The notes beneath the pieces are model-generated. The model had not been told where the DNA came from, made no database searches, and saw nothing but the letters and a program-made list of their open reading frames with translations. The translations under genes were made by a program, and so were the position numbers. From Stachybotrys elegans (Eukaryota; Ascomycota; Sordariomycetes; Hypocreales; Stachybotryaceae), in assembly GCA_020746835.1 (NCBI GenBank), contig JAGPNK010000014.1:682001-746000 (forward strand): 64,000 nucleotides of DNA, in the 5' to 3' direction. The first letter of the stretch is position 1. The number at the start of each line of letters is the position of its first letter. Shown here piece after piece: positions 1 through 10,949 of this stretch.

Positions 1-296
1 GCTCATTCATTGATCCATCGTAACCTCTTGGTCGGCGCTCTGCATAATTTCCCCTCACATTGGACATTCTTACGGGCTCTCAGCAATCGCATCAACACCA
101 GCTGCCCAAGCTCGCCAGAGCAGTTTGCATCATGTCCGCGCCACAGCAACGTCGTGGATTCATGGAGCGGCGACAGCACGGCTTTCCTATCCTAGGGGTG
201 TGATGCTCCGCGTCGGGGACGACATTTTCTAACTGTCTCTAAGTATTACATGCTTCCTTAAACATGCTTGCGATATCAATATTGCATAGCAACTTG

Positions 297-1720
297 CTAA
301 ACGAGGCCAAATTTCCAACCTCCCACAACACCTCGGGCCACAACGAAAGCAATAAAGGCAGCCGTGTAAATGGCCCCCGCGAAAACAACAAGTCCTGTGT
401 AGTCGCCACCGCTCGCATCGACAATGGCTCCGGCAACAGGAACACCGATCAAGACGCCGATGCTCGAGACACAAAAGGCGGTTCCGTTTCTCTTGCCATA
501 ATCCTCGATGCGGCAGACCCTCGATATGCACACCGGCGTGAGGCTGATGGCAGCACCGGACCAGAATCCAAAAAGAACAGCAAAGGCCGTGATCCTGACC
601 TGGTCGTCTCCCGCGGTCAACCACAGCGTCCAGATCGATGCCGCACAAACGAGAGATGTGATACACATGGTGTTGAATGAACCAAAGCGGTCTGCCACGT
701 AGCCCGGCAGCGCTCTCCCTGGCACAGCGCCCGCGTTGAGCAGTGCGTTGAGCACATATGCTCGTTCCATAGGGAAGCCGTTCTGAAGTGCATACGAGAC
801 GATATAGGTGTAGGGGACAAAGACAGCAAACTCAATCAGCCACACAGCAATTGTGGTGATTCCAAAGTGAAGCTCCTTTAGCGACGCAAAGTCGAAGAGC
901 GAGCCGCCCCTTTTGTTGTTGGGCAGACGCTTCCTCGGCGTGGGATTGGCCACGATCAGTAGACCAATAGAGATGAAGGCAATGACGCGAAGAGTCCATC
1001 CAAACCCAATACGAGGGGCGAGTTGCAGCACAATGGTAGGAAATACGATGCCTCCCAGTCCTCCTGCCGTGCAGGCAAGACCGGTTGTAAAGGCGCGGCG
1101 CTTGTGGAACCAGTGGCCGATGGCTGCGAGGGCTGGGTAGAATAGCAAGGATGATGAGATGCCGCCTAGAACGCCAAAGGCCAGCAGGAACTGGTAGTAC
1201 TCTGTCACAGTCAGCTGTGTATAGGCCATGGTCTTGTTCTTGGGCACAAACTTACCTGTTGAGAGGCTTGTGAAGATGAGGCATAGCACGATACCAATCG
1301 AACCGGGAATCGTCAGGAACCTAATATCATGGGCGTCAAAGATTGGTCCTATCGGGCACTAAAGTCAGTATTATTGTTGCTCATTGCTCCATCCACCACT
1401 GGGCATGCCTTACCAACTTGAGCACCGCAAAAGTAGATGAAGAAGGAGAAGCAGCTGAATATCCACCCGACTTGCGATTCAGGCAGACCCTGGAGCTGAT
1501 GCTCCATCACCCACGCTTGGAGGACAGCGTGCGTGTTGAGGATGCCCATTGGCGGAAGCAAGGCACACCATGCGCCAAGGACGGTGAGCCAGGCGGCCAT
1601 GCCACCTTCTTCGTAGTCTTCCTCATCAGCGTCGACCGATAGCATGTCTGATATCGTTTGTAAGCCGATGACTTCAATTGAAGTATTCGGGGTAGCGCGT
1701 ACTCTCCAATACGGCAACAT
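297..1720 (-). CDS. MFS transporter, monocarboxylate-transporter-like
   Basis: Predicted multi-pass plasma-membrane transporter of the fungal monocarboxylate-permease-like branch of the major facilitator superfamily; the substrate cannot be read from sequence. Exons are 1720-1414, 1348-1256 and 1201-297, giving about 434 residues. Both introns (1349-1413 and 1202-1255) have GT-AG ends. The second is 54 nt with no in-frame stop, so an unspliced message would stay open. Splicing restores the family-typical GPIFDA stretch after the first transmembrane hairpin. Hydrophobic helices follow throughout, with a charged central loop near NPTPRKRLPNNKRGG. The N-terminus is acidic (DADEEDYEEGG) just before the first helix. 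The ATG at 1643-1645 is an alternative start. Fold assignment is firm; substrate is unknown. Confidence 0.85.
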
Positions 1721-2900
1721 TGTTGCTGTTGCCTCTCTCGTCCGGCTGACGATCCTGACTTCTGATGGACATCAGGTGGAAAGCCTTGCGGGTTTCGGAT
1801 AAAACCAGATTTGGAGTCTATATGGCGATAAACTGAATATGTCAAGACTACAAGAACAGCCTTGAAATTATGTTGCAGCCAGACAATAGAATCGGTGCTT
1901 GCGGGAATTACAAAAAGACAAACAAAACAAGACTTCCGTCGCCCGAATAGTCATAACGACTAGGCCAATCATTTGTCTAGTGGTAAACCCTTGTTATGTT
2001 GGGTCCGATGGCGGAGTGTTGAAGCTTGTCCCTGCTGTAGTTCACAAGATGCCAATTGACTCAAAGGACGAGGGGAATTCTCTCTGTATTTCCGAACATT
2101 TCTAACACAGAAGTCGGCAATACCTGAGTCATGAGTTGCCCATACCATTTTCATTGTCATTTGTTTGTTCTCATTGGACGAGTCTTTATAAATCCTTTTG
2201 GGCAAGACAGAGCAAGTCAAACTATGATGGTCTACAAAGAAGTATTTCCTGGGCAATGCGTGATCCCTATAAATTCTCGGGCTATTCGCTTCTTCGGTGC
2301 TGTTACTTGGCCTTGAGTCTATCATGGATATGAGGCACGGCCCTTGTGCCGTTGAGAATTATTACTCATCTTGCCCAGCGAACCAGCGGGGCATATCTAA
2401 CGTCCACTTGACCATTGCAACGTTACCGCAACCTCGCAAGCCTCAATCTAACCTATCTCCTTACCCCATGGTCAGCTTCCTTTTCTGCCTTCCTCTCAAC
2501 TACCTCTGTTATCGTTGGGTATCTGGTGACCTCGGCGGACATGACCAATGCCTTGGTGGGGAGATGATCAGCCCTTTGCAGATCAGCCCCTGATTCTCTC
2601 GTTGCATGATCTGGTGACCCGCATCAGGGAAGGGAAAGTGGTAACAATCAAATTTGAGAAAGTATTTTGCTCGATATCGTAGGTAACGTAGTTGGCGTAT
2701 TATCGTGCACTCACAACGAATTCTACACGTGTAACGCTTTCTCGTGTTGGTGATGACATACACCATTATGCGGATACAAGTTGGTCCATTGATAGAGACA
2801 AATGTTTGACTCCAGATATGTACATTTCCGGCTATTTACAGTATATACTTGACTGTGTTATAAACAGAAGGCACCCGGTATCACGACGAAGCCACCCCCC
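1721..2900. other. Intergenic, upstream of the MFS gene and downstream of the GH18 gene
   Basis: About 1.2 kb between the start of the transporter and the 3' end of the chitinase. Open frames here are short, lack codon continuity across plausible splice sites, and resemble no family I know. I see no gene. Confidence 0.6.
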
Positions 2901-3938
2901 CTAAGCGGTTCCTAGGCGACCCTTGACATTATCACCAAACGTCCAGCCTCTTGAGCCATCCCAGTTGATCGACCAAGTCATCAAGCCCTTGAGCGCGCCA
3001 TTGTAGTGGTCCAAGATCTGCCCCACCAAGCTCGTCGACAGGTAGCCGCCTCCCGCACCCTGCTGGGCCGGCAAGCCGGGAGCTTGCATGTCGTAGGGGA
3101 CTCGGATGGTGTTGCCTTGGATGACGAGGCCTGCATTCAGGCAGTCTGTCTGCGCGATGAAGCCTGCAACTCCTGCAGCATACGAGTCGCCGCGGCAGCC
3201 GTACATTTCGCCGTTGTAGTACTGCTGGTTCAGCCACCACAGGCGCCCGTTGTCGGCATACTTCTTGATGATGGGCAGGTAGGCTCCCCAGATGCTTCCG
3301 TAGACGACGCTGCCTCCATTGACGTATGCCGTCTCTGGAGCCATGGTCAGGCCAAAGTTGGAAGGCATCCGCGCAAGCACGCCGTCGATGATGCGAATGA
3401 GATTGGTCTGCGACGTGGAGAGGTTGTTGAAGTCGCCGCTTCCTATCAGGCCAGCTTCAATATCGATGTCGATGCCGTCAAAGTTGTAGCGCTGCAAGAT
3501 GGGAACAATGGTGTTGATGAACCTGTCGGCCACCGCGCTCGAGCTGAGATCGATGGCGGCTGTGGCTCCTCCGATGGAAAGGAGGATGGTGGCGCCGGCG
3601 GCCTTGGCCTCGCACATCTCGGATGGAGATGCGACGCGGACGTTGGTATCCATCCCATCTTCCCAGAGGGCTGTGCCATCGGGAAGAATGATGGGGAAGG
3701 CCGCATTGATGACGTTGTAGCCGTGGGCCCGAATGTCGGGATTCTGGATGGGCGTCCACCCAAAGGGAGGGTGAACGCCGTTGCTCGAGCCGTCCCAGTT
3801 CTCCCAGTAGCCTTGGAGGACCTTGCCCTGGGGTTTCCCCTTTGTTGCGCAAGTTTGGGCAGATGCGGGCACAATGGCTGCCAGCATGGACAGTATGCTG
3901 GGAAGAGCCCTGAGGCCAGTAGAGAGAGTTCGTGCCAT
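2901..3938 (-). CDS. Secreted GH18 chitinase (single catalytic domain)
   Basis: Predicted secreted endochitinase that hydrolyses beta-1,4-linked N-acetylglucosamine polymers. Single exon, about 345 residues. The ATG at 3936-3938 is preferred over an in-frame ATG 78 nt upstream because it directly opens a signal peptide (MARTLSTGLRALPSILSM, ending near PASAQ). The mature protein begins with GKVLQGYWENWDG, a GH18 strand-1 motif. The catalytic motif FDGIDIDIEAG supplies the DxxDxDxE pattern with its terminal acid intact, and LLSIGG precedes it. The C-terminal GLMTWSINWDG matches the strand-8 Trp region. It has no carbohydrate-binding module. The type resembles bacterial ChiD/ChiC-like enzymes more than the large fungal killer-toxin-like class encoded 2 kb away. 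Function within the family is confident; physiological role is inferred. Confidence 0.92.
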   Translation of the reverse strand: MARTLSTGLRALPSILSMLAAIVPASAQTCATKGKPQGKVLQGYWENWDGSSNGVHPPFGWTPIQNPDIRAHGYNVINAAFPIILPDGTALWEDGMDTNVRVASPSEMCEAKAAGATILLSIGGATAAIDLSSSAVADRFINTIVPILQRYNFDGIDIDIEAGLIGSGDFNNLSTSQTNLIRIIDGVLARMPSNFGLTMAPETAYVNGGSVVYGSIWGAYLPIIKKYADNGRLWWLNQQYYNGEMYGCRGDSYAAGVAGFIAQTDCLNAGLVIQGNTIRVPYDMQAPGLPAQQGAGGGYLSTSLVGQILDHYNGALKGLMTWSINWDGSRGWTFGDNVKGRLGTA

Positions 3939-4607
3939 TGTTGTGTCCGACACAAGAGGAACAAGACGAATCTGTGTTGGGGCGACAAAAGGCGAAGTTG
4001 GAGTTATGGCGTTCAAGTGGTCTTTGTTGTTTTATACACGATTCACTGCGTCTTGTGCTATTGAGACGGGCAAGCGACCTTATTTATACATTACTCGCTT
4101 TCACACTCCTGACGTGTGCGCTGGATCTCGCATGCCTGTGACAGAAATTACATAGTGGTATCTGGCTACCGACTACTACAAACCGAGAAGGTGCTGGGAA
4201 TAGGTGTGATCCCGTGAGATGGTTCATGGATGGTTCCTGGATAGGGGAGTGAGGACCCCCACACGCAACAGCGTAACGTAGTATTCTTCTGTGACGGCAC
4301 CACCAACACGGTAAGAAGCAGTAAAAGAAAAAAAGGACCGGTTGTTAATCGCAAGCATGTATTCCGAGGTGAAAGAAATAGCATAGAAATACAGTAGGAG
4401 TACTAGGTACTGAGTGCCTGTGAAACTAGGCCATCGTCAAGCTGTCTGTACAGGGTAGCCGACTGGCCGAGCCTGGAGGTGTAGGTACTGGTCGGTGGGC
4501 AGGCAGCGCCCCACTTTCAATATTTACTAACACATAAACTTGGTTTGACGCTTGATTCCATTCACGCTCACCATCTTCAAGCCGCCACCTGCCTCGACAA
4601 AGAGAGA
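3939..4607. other. Divergent promoter between the GH18 chitinase and a hypothetical gene
   Basis: Roughly 670 bp separate the chitinase start (minus) from the ATG at 4608 (plus). A TATA-like box for the chitinase lies at 4081-4088. Nothing coding is convincing. Confidence 0.6.
4081..4088 (-). promoter_or_regulatory. TATA-like box of the GH18 chitinase
   Basis: Reads TATAAATA on the minus strand, about 145 nt upstream of the ATG at 3938. Position and sequence fit a core promoter for an inducible secreted enzyme; not proven. Confidence 0.5.
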
Positions 4608-5771
4608 ATGGAGCGCCCAGAATCGCCAGAATCGCCAGAAGAACCCTCCAAGGAACCCCCTTCTCTTGCTTCAATGTCCATCAACCAAATCACTCGAATA
4701 TACTGCAGAGAACGTCTCATCGTGAACCCCCTGTACTGGACCAGCCGCCAGCTCGAGCTACTCCAGTGCTCCTTCACAGACCCTGTGCCTGCACCAATCC
4801 CAACGCGCTTTGAGTTTACTGGCGAGAGGGCTGGGAAGCGCGCCATCGCCACGATGCGGTATCGTTGGGATAGTGTTGGCCGTGATTGGGGAATACTGGA
4901 TTTGGTCCAGTTTGACGGCGGCCCTCTTCAGTCCGAGTAAGCTAAGGCTTCAATCTCGCGGATCTCTGCTGACCTTCTTCCTTTTTCACAGGCGCAACAG
5001 CCTTCGCTTCAGGTACGGACGTCTCTATAAAACGCTTCAGTACACCACAACCTTCCGTGCCCGGCTGGAGGGAGGGGAGAAGGCGGACTCGCCCGCCATA
5101 GCCGCGTACCTCAACCACACACTATTCCGAGACTACCGTGAAGACAAATTCTACCCCCATAGCCACCCAAGGCGTGGTAAGAATATTGCCTTTTCACTAT
5201 ATCGCCTTCGACTCAAAAAAGTCACCCCTTCAAACTGTCTTTTTGAGCCTTATGTTGTTGCTATAATGATCGCAATAGCACAGGAGCAACAAAGAGCAAC
5301 GCTGAAGCAGCAAGGACCTCAGCTGAGCGATAAATCGACGTTTTCGGTAAGCCAACCTGGTAACGTGGAATGATTGCCCTGCTCACCATATGCGCATTCA
5401 TCTAGGCCAAACTTCTTTCTTCATCAGAGGATAAAGATTACTTGCACCTCTACACCGCCGATTTCCCCTCGTCTTTTCTTGATAAACTGAAATATCCTTC
5501 TATTCCGCCTCCATGCCCAACGCCTCCCATCTCCATACAAATTCTAGCCATACCATTCAAACCCTATAAATCTCTTCGCGATCGAATCCTGGCCCTTTTA
5601 CTTCCATCCAGATATGGCGAGCAAAACGGGGGCCACGATGTGGAAAAGAATAAAGTACCTTCCGAGAGTCGGCGGCTCATAGACCAAGGGGTGGATAATA
5701 CAACGCCAACAGCCCAGGACTCAGAGGACTCTACAAGTACCGATGCAACAATGCTATCCAGCACCGTTTAG
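4608..5771 (+). CDS. Hypothetical fungal protein, three exons
   Basis: I do not recognise this family. Exons 4608-4936, 4992-5346 and 5406-5771 join in frame to about 349 residues. Introns of 55 nt (4937-4991) and 59 nt (5347-5405) have GTAAGC donors and CAG/TAG acceptors, and joining is phase-correct, which supports a real gene. The first ATG is at 4608; the open frame upstream has no ATG. The N-terminus is acidic and Pro/Ser-rich (repeated ESP), the middle is basic and aromatic (RNSLRFRYGRLYKTLQY), and the C-terminus is polar and acidic. A short segment, EPYVVAIMIAIAQEQQRA, is hydrophobic but not clearly a membrane helix. No signal peptide. It lies between two chitinase genes, which does not by itself imply a shared role. 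Confidence 0.65.
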
Positions 5772-5817
5772 ACAGACATTGATCACTACTAATTTTCCAC
5801 ATCACAGTACATATGAC

Positions 5818-5859
5818 GCTGGTCTGTATCCTGGGGCACACGAACAGGAAATCACACAT
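5818..5859 (+). repeat. Dispersed repeat, copy A
   Basis: Forty-two bases that closely match 16601-16645, with a three-base length difference and few substitutions. The shared core includes GGTCTGTATC and GGGGCACACGAAC. It lies in the short intergenic space between two convergent genes. Confidence 0.5.
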
Positions 5860-5966
5860 AACGTCCCTGCAGCAGGACTCCCAGCAACGTGGCTCATCTA
5901 TTATAATGATACCTCTACTTTCTTCACCAAGATGCAACCTTTCCCGGCTGAGCCCATGCCCTAGAC

Positions 5967-8900
5967 TCATCTTTGGTTAGATCGACGCCGCCTCCACGGC
6001 AACCCAGTGTTCTCATCATCCCACCCATCTACTATACTCTCAAGACGAGCAACCAGCATCAAAAGATTTACAGCGTTCGGCCTAGCGTCGCTTCCATACA
6101 TATCCCTGGCCCTATCCGCCCACGCCCTTACGAAATTTCGGGCATAGATTGTGGTCGCTTCCAGGAGGTCCAGGATAAAGATATCCCACATTGCCAATAC
6201 AGGCAGTTGGACACCTGTCAGTCCCAGGTGATGACGCTGAAGTGCCTCCATCTCGACTCTAACATTGTCGTTTATTTCAACGAGATATCTCCAGATTCTT
6301 TCATCTGCCAAATAATGGATCGTAGAGATAACCTAGAGGAAAGAATTGTTGGTTAGCCTGAGATTCAAATATTTCCTTCTCGAGTATAGAAAGAAAGAGT
6401 GTATGCATACAGTTCGCAAAACTCTCACGAAACTTTCATATGATCCCAGGTCTTCAAGAATCGGATACAGCTCTTCCTCGTCTAGGTACCAGAGTGCTCC
6501 CCACCCAGCATTCCGCCCGTCGTTTTGTGTCCAAAGCTAAGCCATGACATTAGAAATCTTCGCAAGCAATTAACCCAACACAGGCGACTGGGCTCCAGTG
6601 TTGGTCGACGTGGGAGGATAAACATACCACAGATTTCATCTGGTTCAGGCCAGCCTGCACAAATACAGCTTGGCCGTCGTTGAGCGTCGAACCTAGAGCA
6701 TTGAACAGTCGCTCTACTGGATCGTTGGAGTAGCCGCCTCCCGGCATAGCAGTCGGTGGGCCTGGGTACCTGGTGAACAGAGTGTTGCGGACAAAACCTT
6801 CACTCAGTCGCCAGCCATTTGGATAGGGTCTGCCCGACGGAAGAACACCCATCATTCCTTCTGTAAAGAATCTTGGGTGAGTGTTCTGCTCCATAATGTG
6901 CTCAACTAGCTTCTTGTCAGCTTGCGATGGTTGGTTGTGCTGTGAAGAACCCACGGTGAATTCCTCGAGTACCTGGTGCTGCACTTCGCACATCCGGTTG
7001 GGCATCCAGACAATCATTATTACTGCTGAAAAAATACAAACGGGTCCAAATAGGATGATTCCCGCCCCAGTTCCGGGAGGACGACGGAGAATACTGCAAA
7101 ACCATCAGCCATGTTTCATGAAGTCATATCAAAACAAACTTCTTACCGCGACAGATGTGAGTTCCACATATTCAGAGCTATCGGGAAAGTAGACTTTGAA
7201 AGTTCTCGGCTCACCGGGCCTAGGGCCAACCAATGCTAGCAACTCCTTGCGGGGAACCACAGCCAGAGACCTCGGCCCTGACAGACGTAGCTCCTCGGTA
7301 CAGTCGTCGCCACCAAGAATGCAGCACGCGCTAGTATCGCAACGGCATTCGTTGATTCGCTTGCCGCCGACCTTTGTGTTGAATTCCCATAGGCCGCAGA
7401 CTATGCGATCGGCCAAGTAGTCGACGCCAAAGTTGTTGATGGCATTGTTCAACTTGATCCAAGTCCACAGTTTACTCCAGACAAGGTTTGGGTAGATGGA
7501 AGCAATAAGGCCATCCCATATCCGGATCCTGTTTTGTGTCGCCACGCCGAAGATCATTGACTTCACCAGGAGGAACACCAGGTCTCTGTCGCTCTGTGGG
7601 GAGACAGCTCGTTCAGAGAAATGACTGACTTGACCGCTTCCGAGCTGACGAAAAACGTTCGTGGCTTGCGAACGTGTTTCCAAGGGGTGGTCGTGTAGTT
7701 GCTCGGGACTGTCAAGATGCTCCCCAGGAGCTGTTCGCTCATAGGCTAAAGAGTTAAAGTCCCTGGTTCTCAGCACCTGGAAGTTATCGCTGTGGTAATC
7801 ACACATCGGCTCATCCAGAAAGTCCCTCAAGGCACTTCTCATTTGAGCGTCCAGGGGTGGCTCAGGCGCATCTCGGCGTTCAAGCTTCTGGTGCTTGGGG
7901 ATGCAGCACTTGGCTCTGGCGCCTCGCGCACAACCGAGCCTGCCGTCCTTGTTCCAGTATTTGTCCATGGCTACTCGGACTCGATCACTTGGACAGCCAC
8001 TACGGCAGAAGCTTTCGTCGTCCTGCGACCCTGGGCCGAGGTTGTTGTACCACTTACAGTCATCCCACTTCGCGTTGTCGTCGTCATTGTCGCAGCAATA
8101 CTTTCGCTCCTGGACTGAGAATGCGCGAGTTCTGATGTTGAATGAGTGCACGTTGCAGAGAGCACCGCCGCTTCCACTGGGAGAGGAAGCAACCTCATCA
8201 TTATTGCACTTGCCAGTCATGCACAAGGGCCAATCGGCCCAGGAGCACTGGTTGTACAGCTTCATGGACTCGCCGCCGGTTGTGCAACAAGCTGCCTGGT
8301 ATTTGTTATTGTTGCAGTGCTTGCTGAGCGATCCAACCTCCTTGGTACCAGACGGACAGGTTGGATCGCATTTCCCATTGCGGTGAGTATACCATCCGCA
8401 AGTTGGCACCTTGCCCTCAGCAGGACAGCACAATCTGCGGCTGCCCGATTTGCAGTACGAGTCATCCCACATACCTTCGCCCTTGCGGGCTCCCTTGTCC
8501 TTTCGTGGCATGCGAACCCAGCCGGATGGGCATCCTTCTCCGCAGTTGGACCACTTGCACTGCGGTGTCTTTGGCTTAACTTCAACCAACCCATGTTCAG
8601 GAGGCCGGATGACTGCACCATTTGTCAGAGGCAAAGACGTAAAACGACGGCCTGCAGCTTTGCCGACCGCGTACGAGTATGTGCCATCTTTCAAATCCTG
8701 AGAAACCGCCCAGACCATGATACCACTCAGGCACTGCTCTCTAGCAAAGTTTGCTTTCATCATGAAGGTCTCCTCATCATCATAGGCGACCCACTGATTC
8801 TTGTCAAAGGTGAGGATCTTGACAGCCGCTTCTTTATTCAGTACCGGTTTGGCCCCGGTCCTCTTCATCACGTCAACAATCTCCGACTGTATCATGACGC

Positions 8901-10243
8901 TGATCTCCTTGCTGCAGGGCTGCCGTGGTGCCCCGGACTCATATGTGCACCCGGGGCTCAGACAATTGGGACTTGTCGCTGTGAATGCACGGCCATAGAA
9001 GCCGGTCCCAAGGACGACTTTATCGGGATTGATCTTATTTCTCCAGAGAAGGTCCATGGCGTCTCTGATCTCGGTCAGGTTGGTATGAGCATTCAGGTAT
9101 GGTCCCACCCATTTGTTGGTCTTATCCCAGGTTCCGTGGAGATCGTAACTCATTCTAGAAAGCATTAACATCTATACTGATTCCAGATTGAGTATTAATA
9201 CTTACATGTTGAAGAAGTCGACATGCTTTTCGAGGGCGACGATGTCAAAATGCTGAAGATACCCTTGTGCTGTCAGCCAAGTCGGTACCCCTTGGACAGT
9301 TGCGTTACAACTCACAAAATGATGCGGGAAGCGTAAGCGTCACTTCATCGCGGCCACCAGTCGAACGCAATGCCCTTTTGAGGTTTGCAACAAACTTTGG
9401 AAAGTTTTTGTAGTCTTCACCGCGTCCGCTACGGTCAGGAGCTTGAGGGTACTCCCAGTCCAAGTCGATACCATCAAAGTCGTAGGTCGACATGAGGCTG
9501 ATAAGTGACCTGATGAACGCCTTCTGGTTCTTCTCGGATCTGGCGAGGTCGGAGAATGTGGTCGCGGTTGGGCCTGGGTCATTGAATGTCCAGCCTCCGA
9601 CGGCAATAAGCACCTTCAGATCAGGGTCTAGAACCTTCAGGGACGTCAATCTCCTGTAAAGAGCAGTATCTCTAGGTGAAGCAGGCCGGATCTCGAACGT
9701 GACTGGGTCTATGGTTGCAAAGGCAAAGTTGAGATGGGTATAGACTCCCTGTGGAATCTGCTCAGGCACAAAGGAATTGCACTGGCGTCGGGCTGCCCAG
9801 CCTTCGTAGTAGCCAACGACTCTCTGGAGGCGGTGATCGGAGCCACAGCTGGGCGCCTTCACCTTTTTGTTGCCGCAGAACTCATCTGTAAAACCGCAGA
9901 AACCGTGTTTCGAGCAGCAAACATTGAGTGCGCACTTGGACTGCTCAACAAAGGCGCTTCCATAGTTGCCAGGATCGCATTGAGCCTTGCTGTTGCAGTT
10001 GTTGACGCAGACGTCTTTATGACAGTCTATCATCCGGTGAGTCATGGCGGGAAGTTGTTAGGCAAGCAACTCACAATCTTTTCCATAACCGCAGAACCCA
10101 AACTTGCTGCAGCATCCGACCTTGCACGGTATATCTTTGCTACACTGCGTTGTCTGTGCATCGACAAGATGTAAGAGTGCCACGAAGAACAAGAGAAACA
10201 GCAGAGGTCGACTCATGCCCTGGACTGGTTGGATCGATCCCAT
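5967..10243 (-). CDS. Killer-toxin-like class V chitinase (CBM18-GH18, long C-terminal region)
   Basis: Large secreted GH18 chitinase of the fungal subgroup related to the chitinase subunit of yeast zymocin. Exons on the minus strand: 10243-10075, 10026-9316, 9269-9206, 9154-7147, 7093-6628, 6536-6411 and 6332-5967 (about 1,300 residues). A signal peptide follows the Met at 10216 (MSRPLLFLLFFVALLHLVDAQ region). Two hevein-like chitin-binding clusters follow (CCSKFGFCGYG and CCSKHGFCGFTDEFCG), then the GH18 domain with FDGIDLDWEYP near residue 240-250, catalytic acid intact. A Cys-rich middle (to about 7.9 kb) precedes the killer-toxin-like tail. Exons 5-7 carry a short hydrophobic helix and conserved motifs such as DPVERLFNALGS. 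The junction at intron 7094-7146 is out of phase by one nucleotide, so the tail is not in frame with the catalytic part as sequenced. It is divergently paired with the GH55-LysM gene. Confidence 0.85.
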
Positions 10244-10949
10244 TGCTGCAGTAAGTCCAGTTTCCCGCAGAATGGAGGGTAGCTTGTTTGCAGGAGGTAT
10301 CTGGCGGCCGGTATTGGCTATTAATCACCAACTTTGCATTTCCTCTCTCAGCCAACACGGTCCGTAATCAACAAGGTTCATGACACGAATGAGGACTTTT
10401 GTACAGGCCAAGTGGATGTCAAACCAAGGTCCATTGCGGTCTCTGTGAATCTAGAAGACGGATGGAGCCCGGTATGTCAGGTAAATGCGGTGAGCAGTAC
10501 GTTCTGGATTGCCTAACTGCGGAGTTGCACCCTGGAAATATTGATTTCGTGAGCCCAAAGGATCCATGTTGGTGTTGTTGGTTCTCAATTCAGTGTTGTT
10601 GGTTCTCAATTCAGTGTTGTTGGTTCTCAATTCAGTGTTGTTGGTTCTCAATTATGCAACGGCAACACAAAAGGACCATTGGATCCTTGCTGCGGCGTGG
10701 ATGTATTGCCCTTCCTGGTTAACCGACCTTGTCGCTGCCTAGTTAATTGAGTCATTCAGACTGAAGTGGCCGGATGACCCTTGGTTACGGGTCCTGTAGA
10801 AATATCACCACGGGTTGGCCCGCCGTCCGTAAGGGGTGAGTTCGGGTGTTTGCCGTGCTGTCAAATGTCAATACATACCGTGATCGAACCGTAGTTGCAT
10901 TGATTCACCTCATTCATTCTTTCCATCTGCTTCGCCGCTTTTTGTTACA
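10244..10949. promoter_or_regulatory. Shared divergent promoter of the chitinase and the GH55-LysM gene
   Basis: The 706 bp between two divergently transcribed start codons must hold both promoters. No strong TATA box is visible on either side. A 21-bp tandem repeat sits near the middle (10573-10653). Co-regulation of the pair is inferred from the arrangement. Confidence 0.55.
10573..10653 (+). repeat. 21-bp tandem repeat, about four copies
   Basis: Three perfect 21-bp units start at 10573, 10594 and 10615; a fourth begins at 10636 and is intact for 18 bases. Each unit contains TGTTGTTGGTTCTCAATTC. There are no spacers, so this is a minisatellite and not a CRISPR-like array. Confidence 0.95.

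Noticed and set aside
3006..4064. Long plus-strand open frame (352 codons) over the GH18 chitinase
   Set aside because: It is the antisense of a chitinase with clear catalytic motifs and a signal peptide.
8146..9168. Long plus-strand open frame (340 codons)
   Set aside because: It is the antisense of the killer-toxin-like chitinase; no family resemblance.
10573..10653. CRISPR-like direct repeats
   Set aside because: The units abut with no spacers and the genome is eukaryotic; it is a simple tandem repeat.
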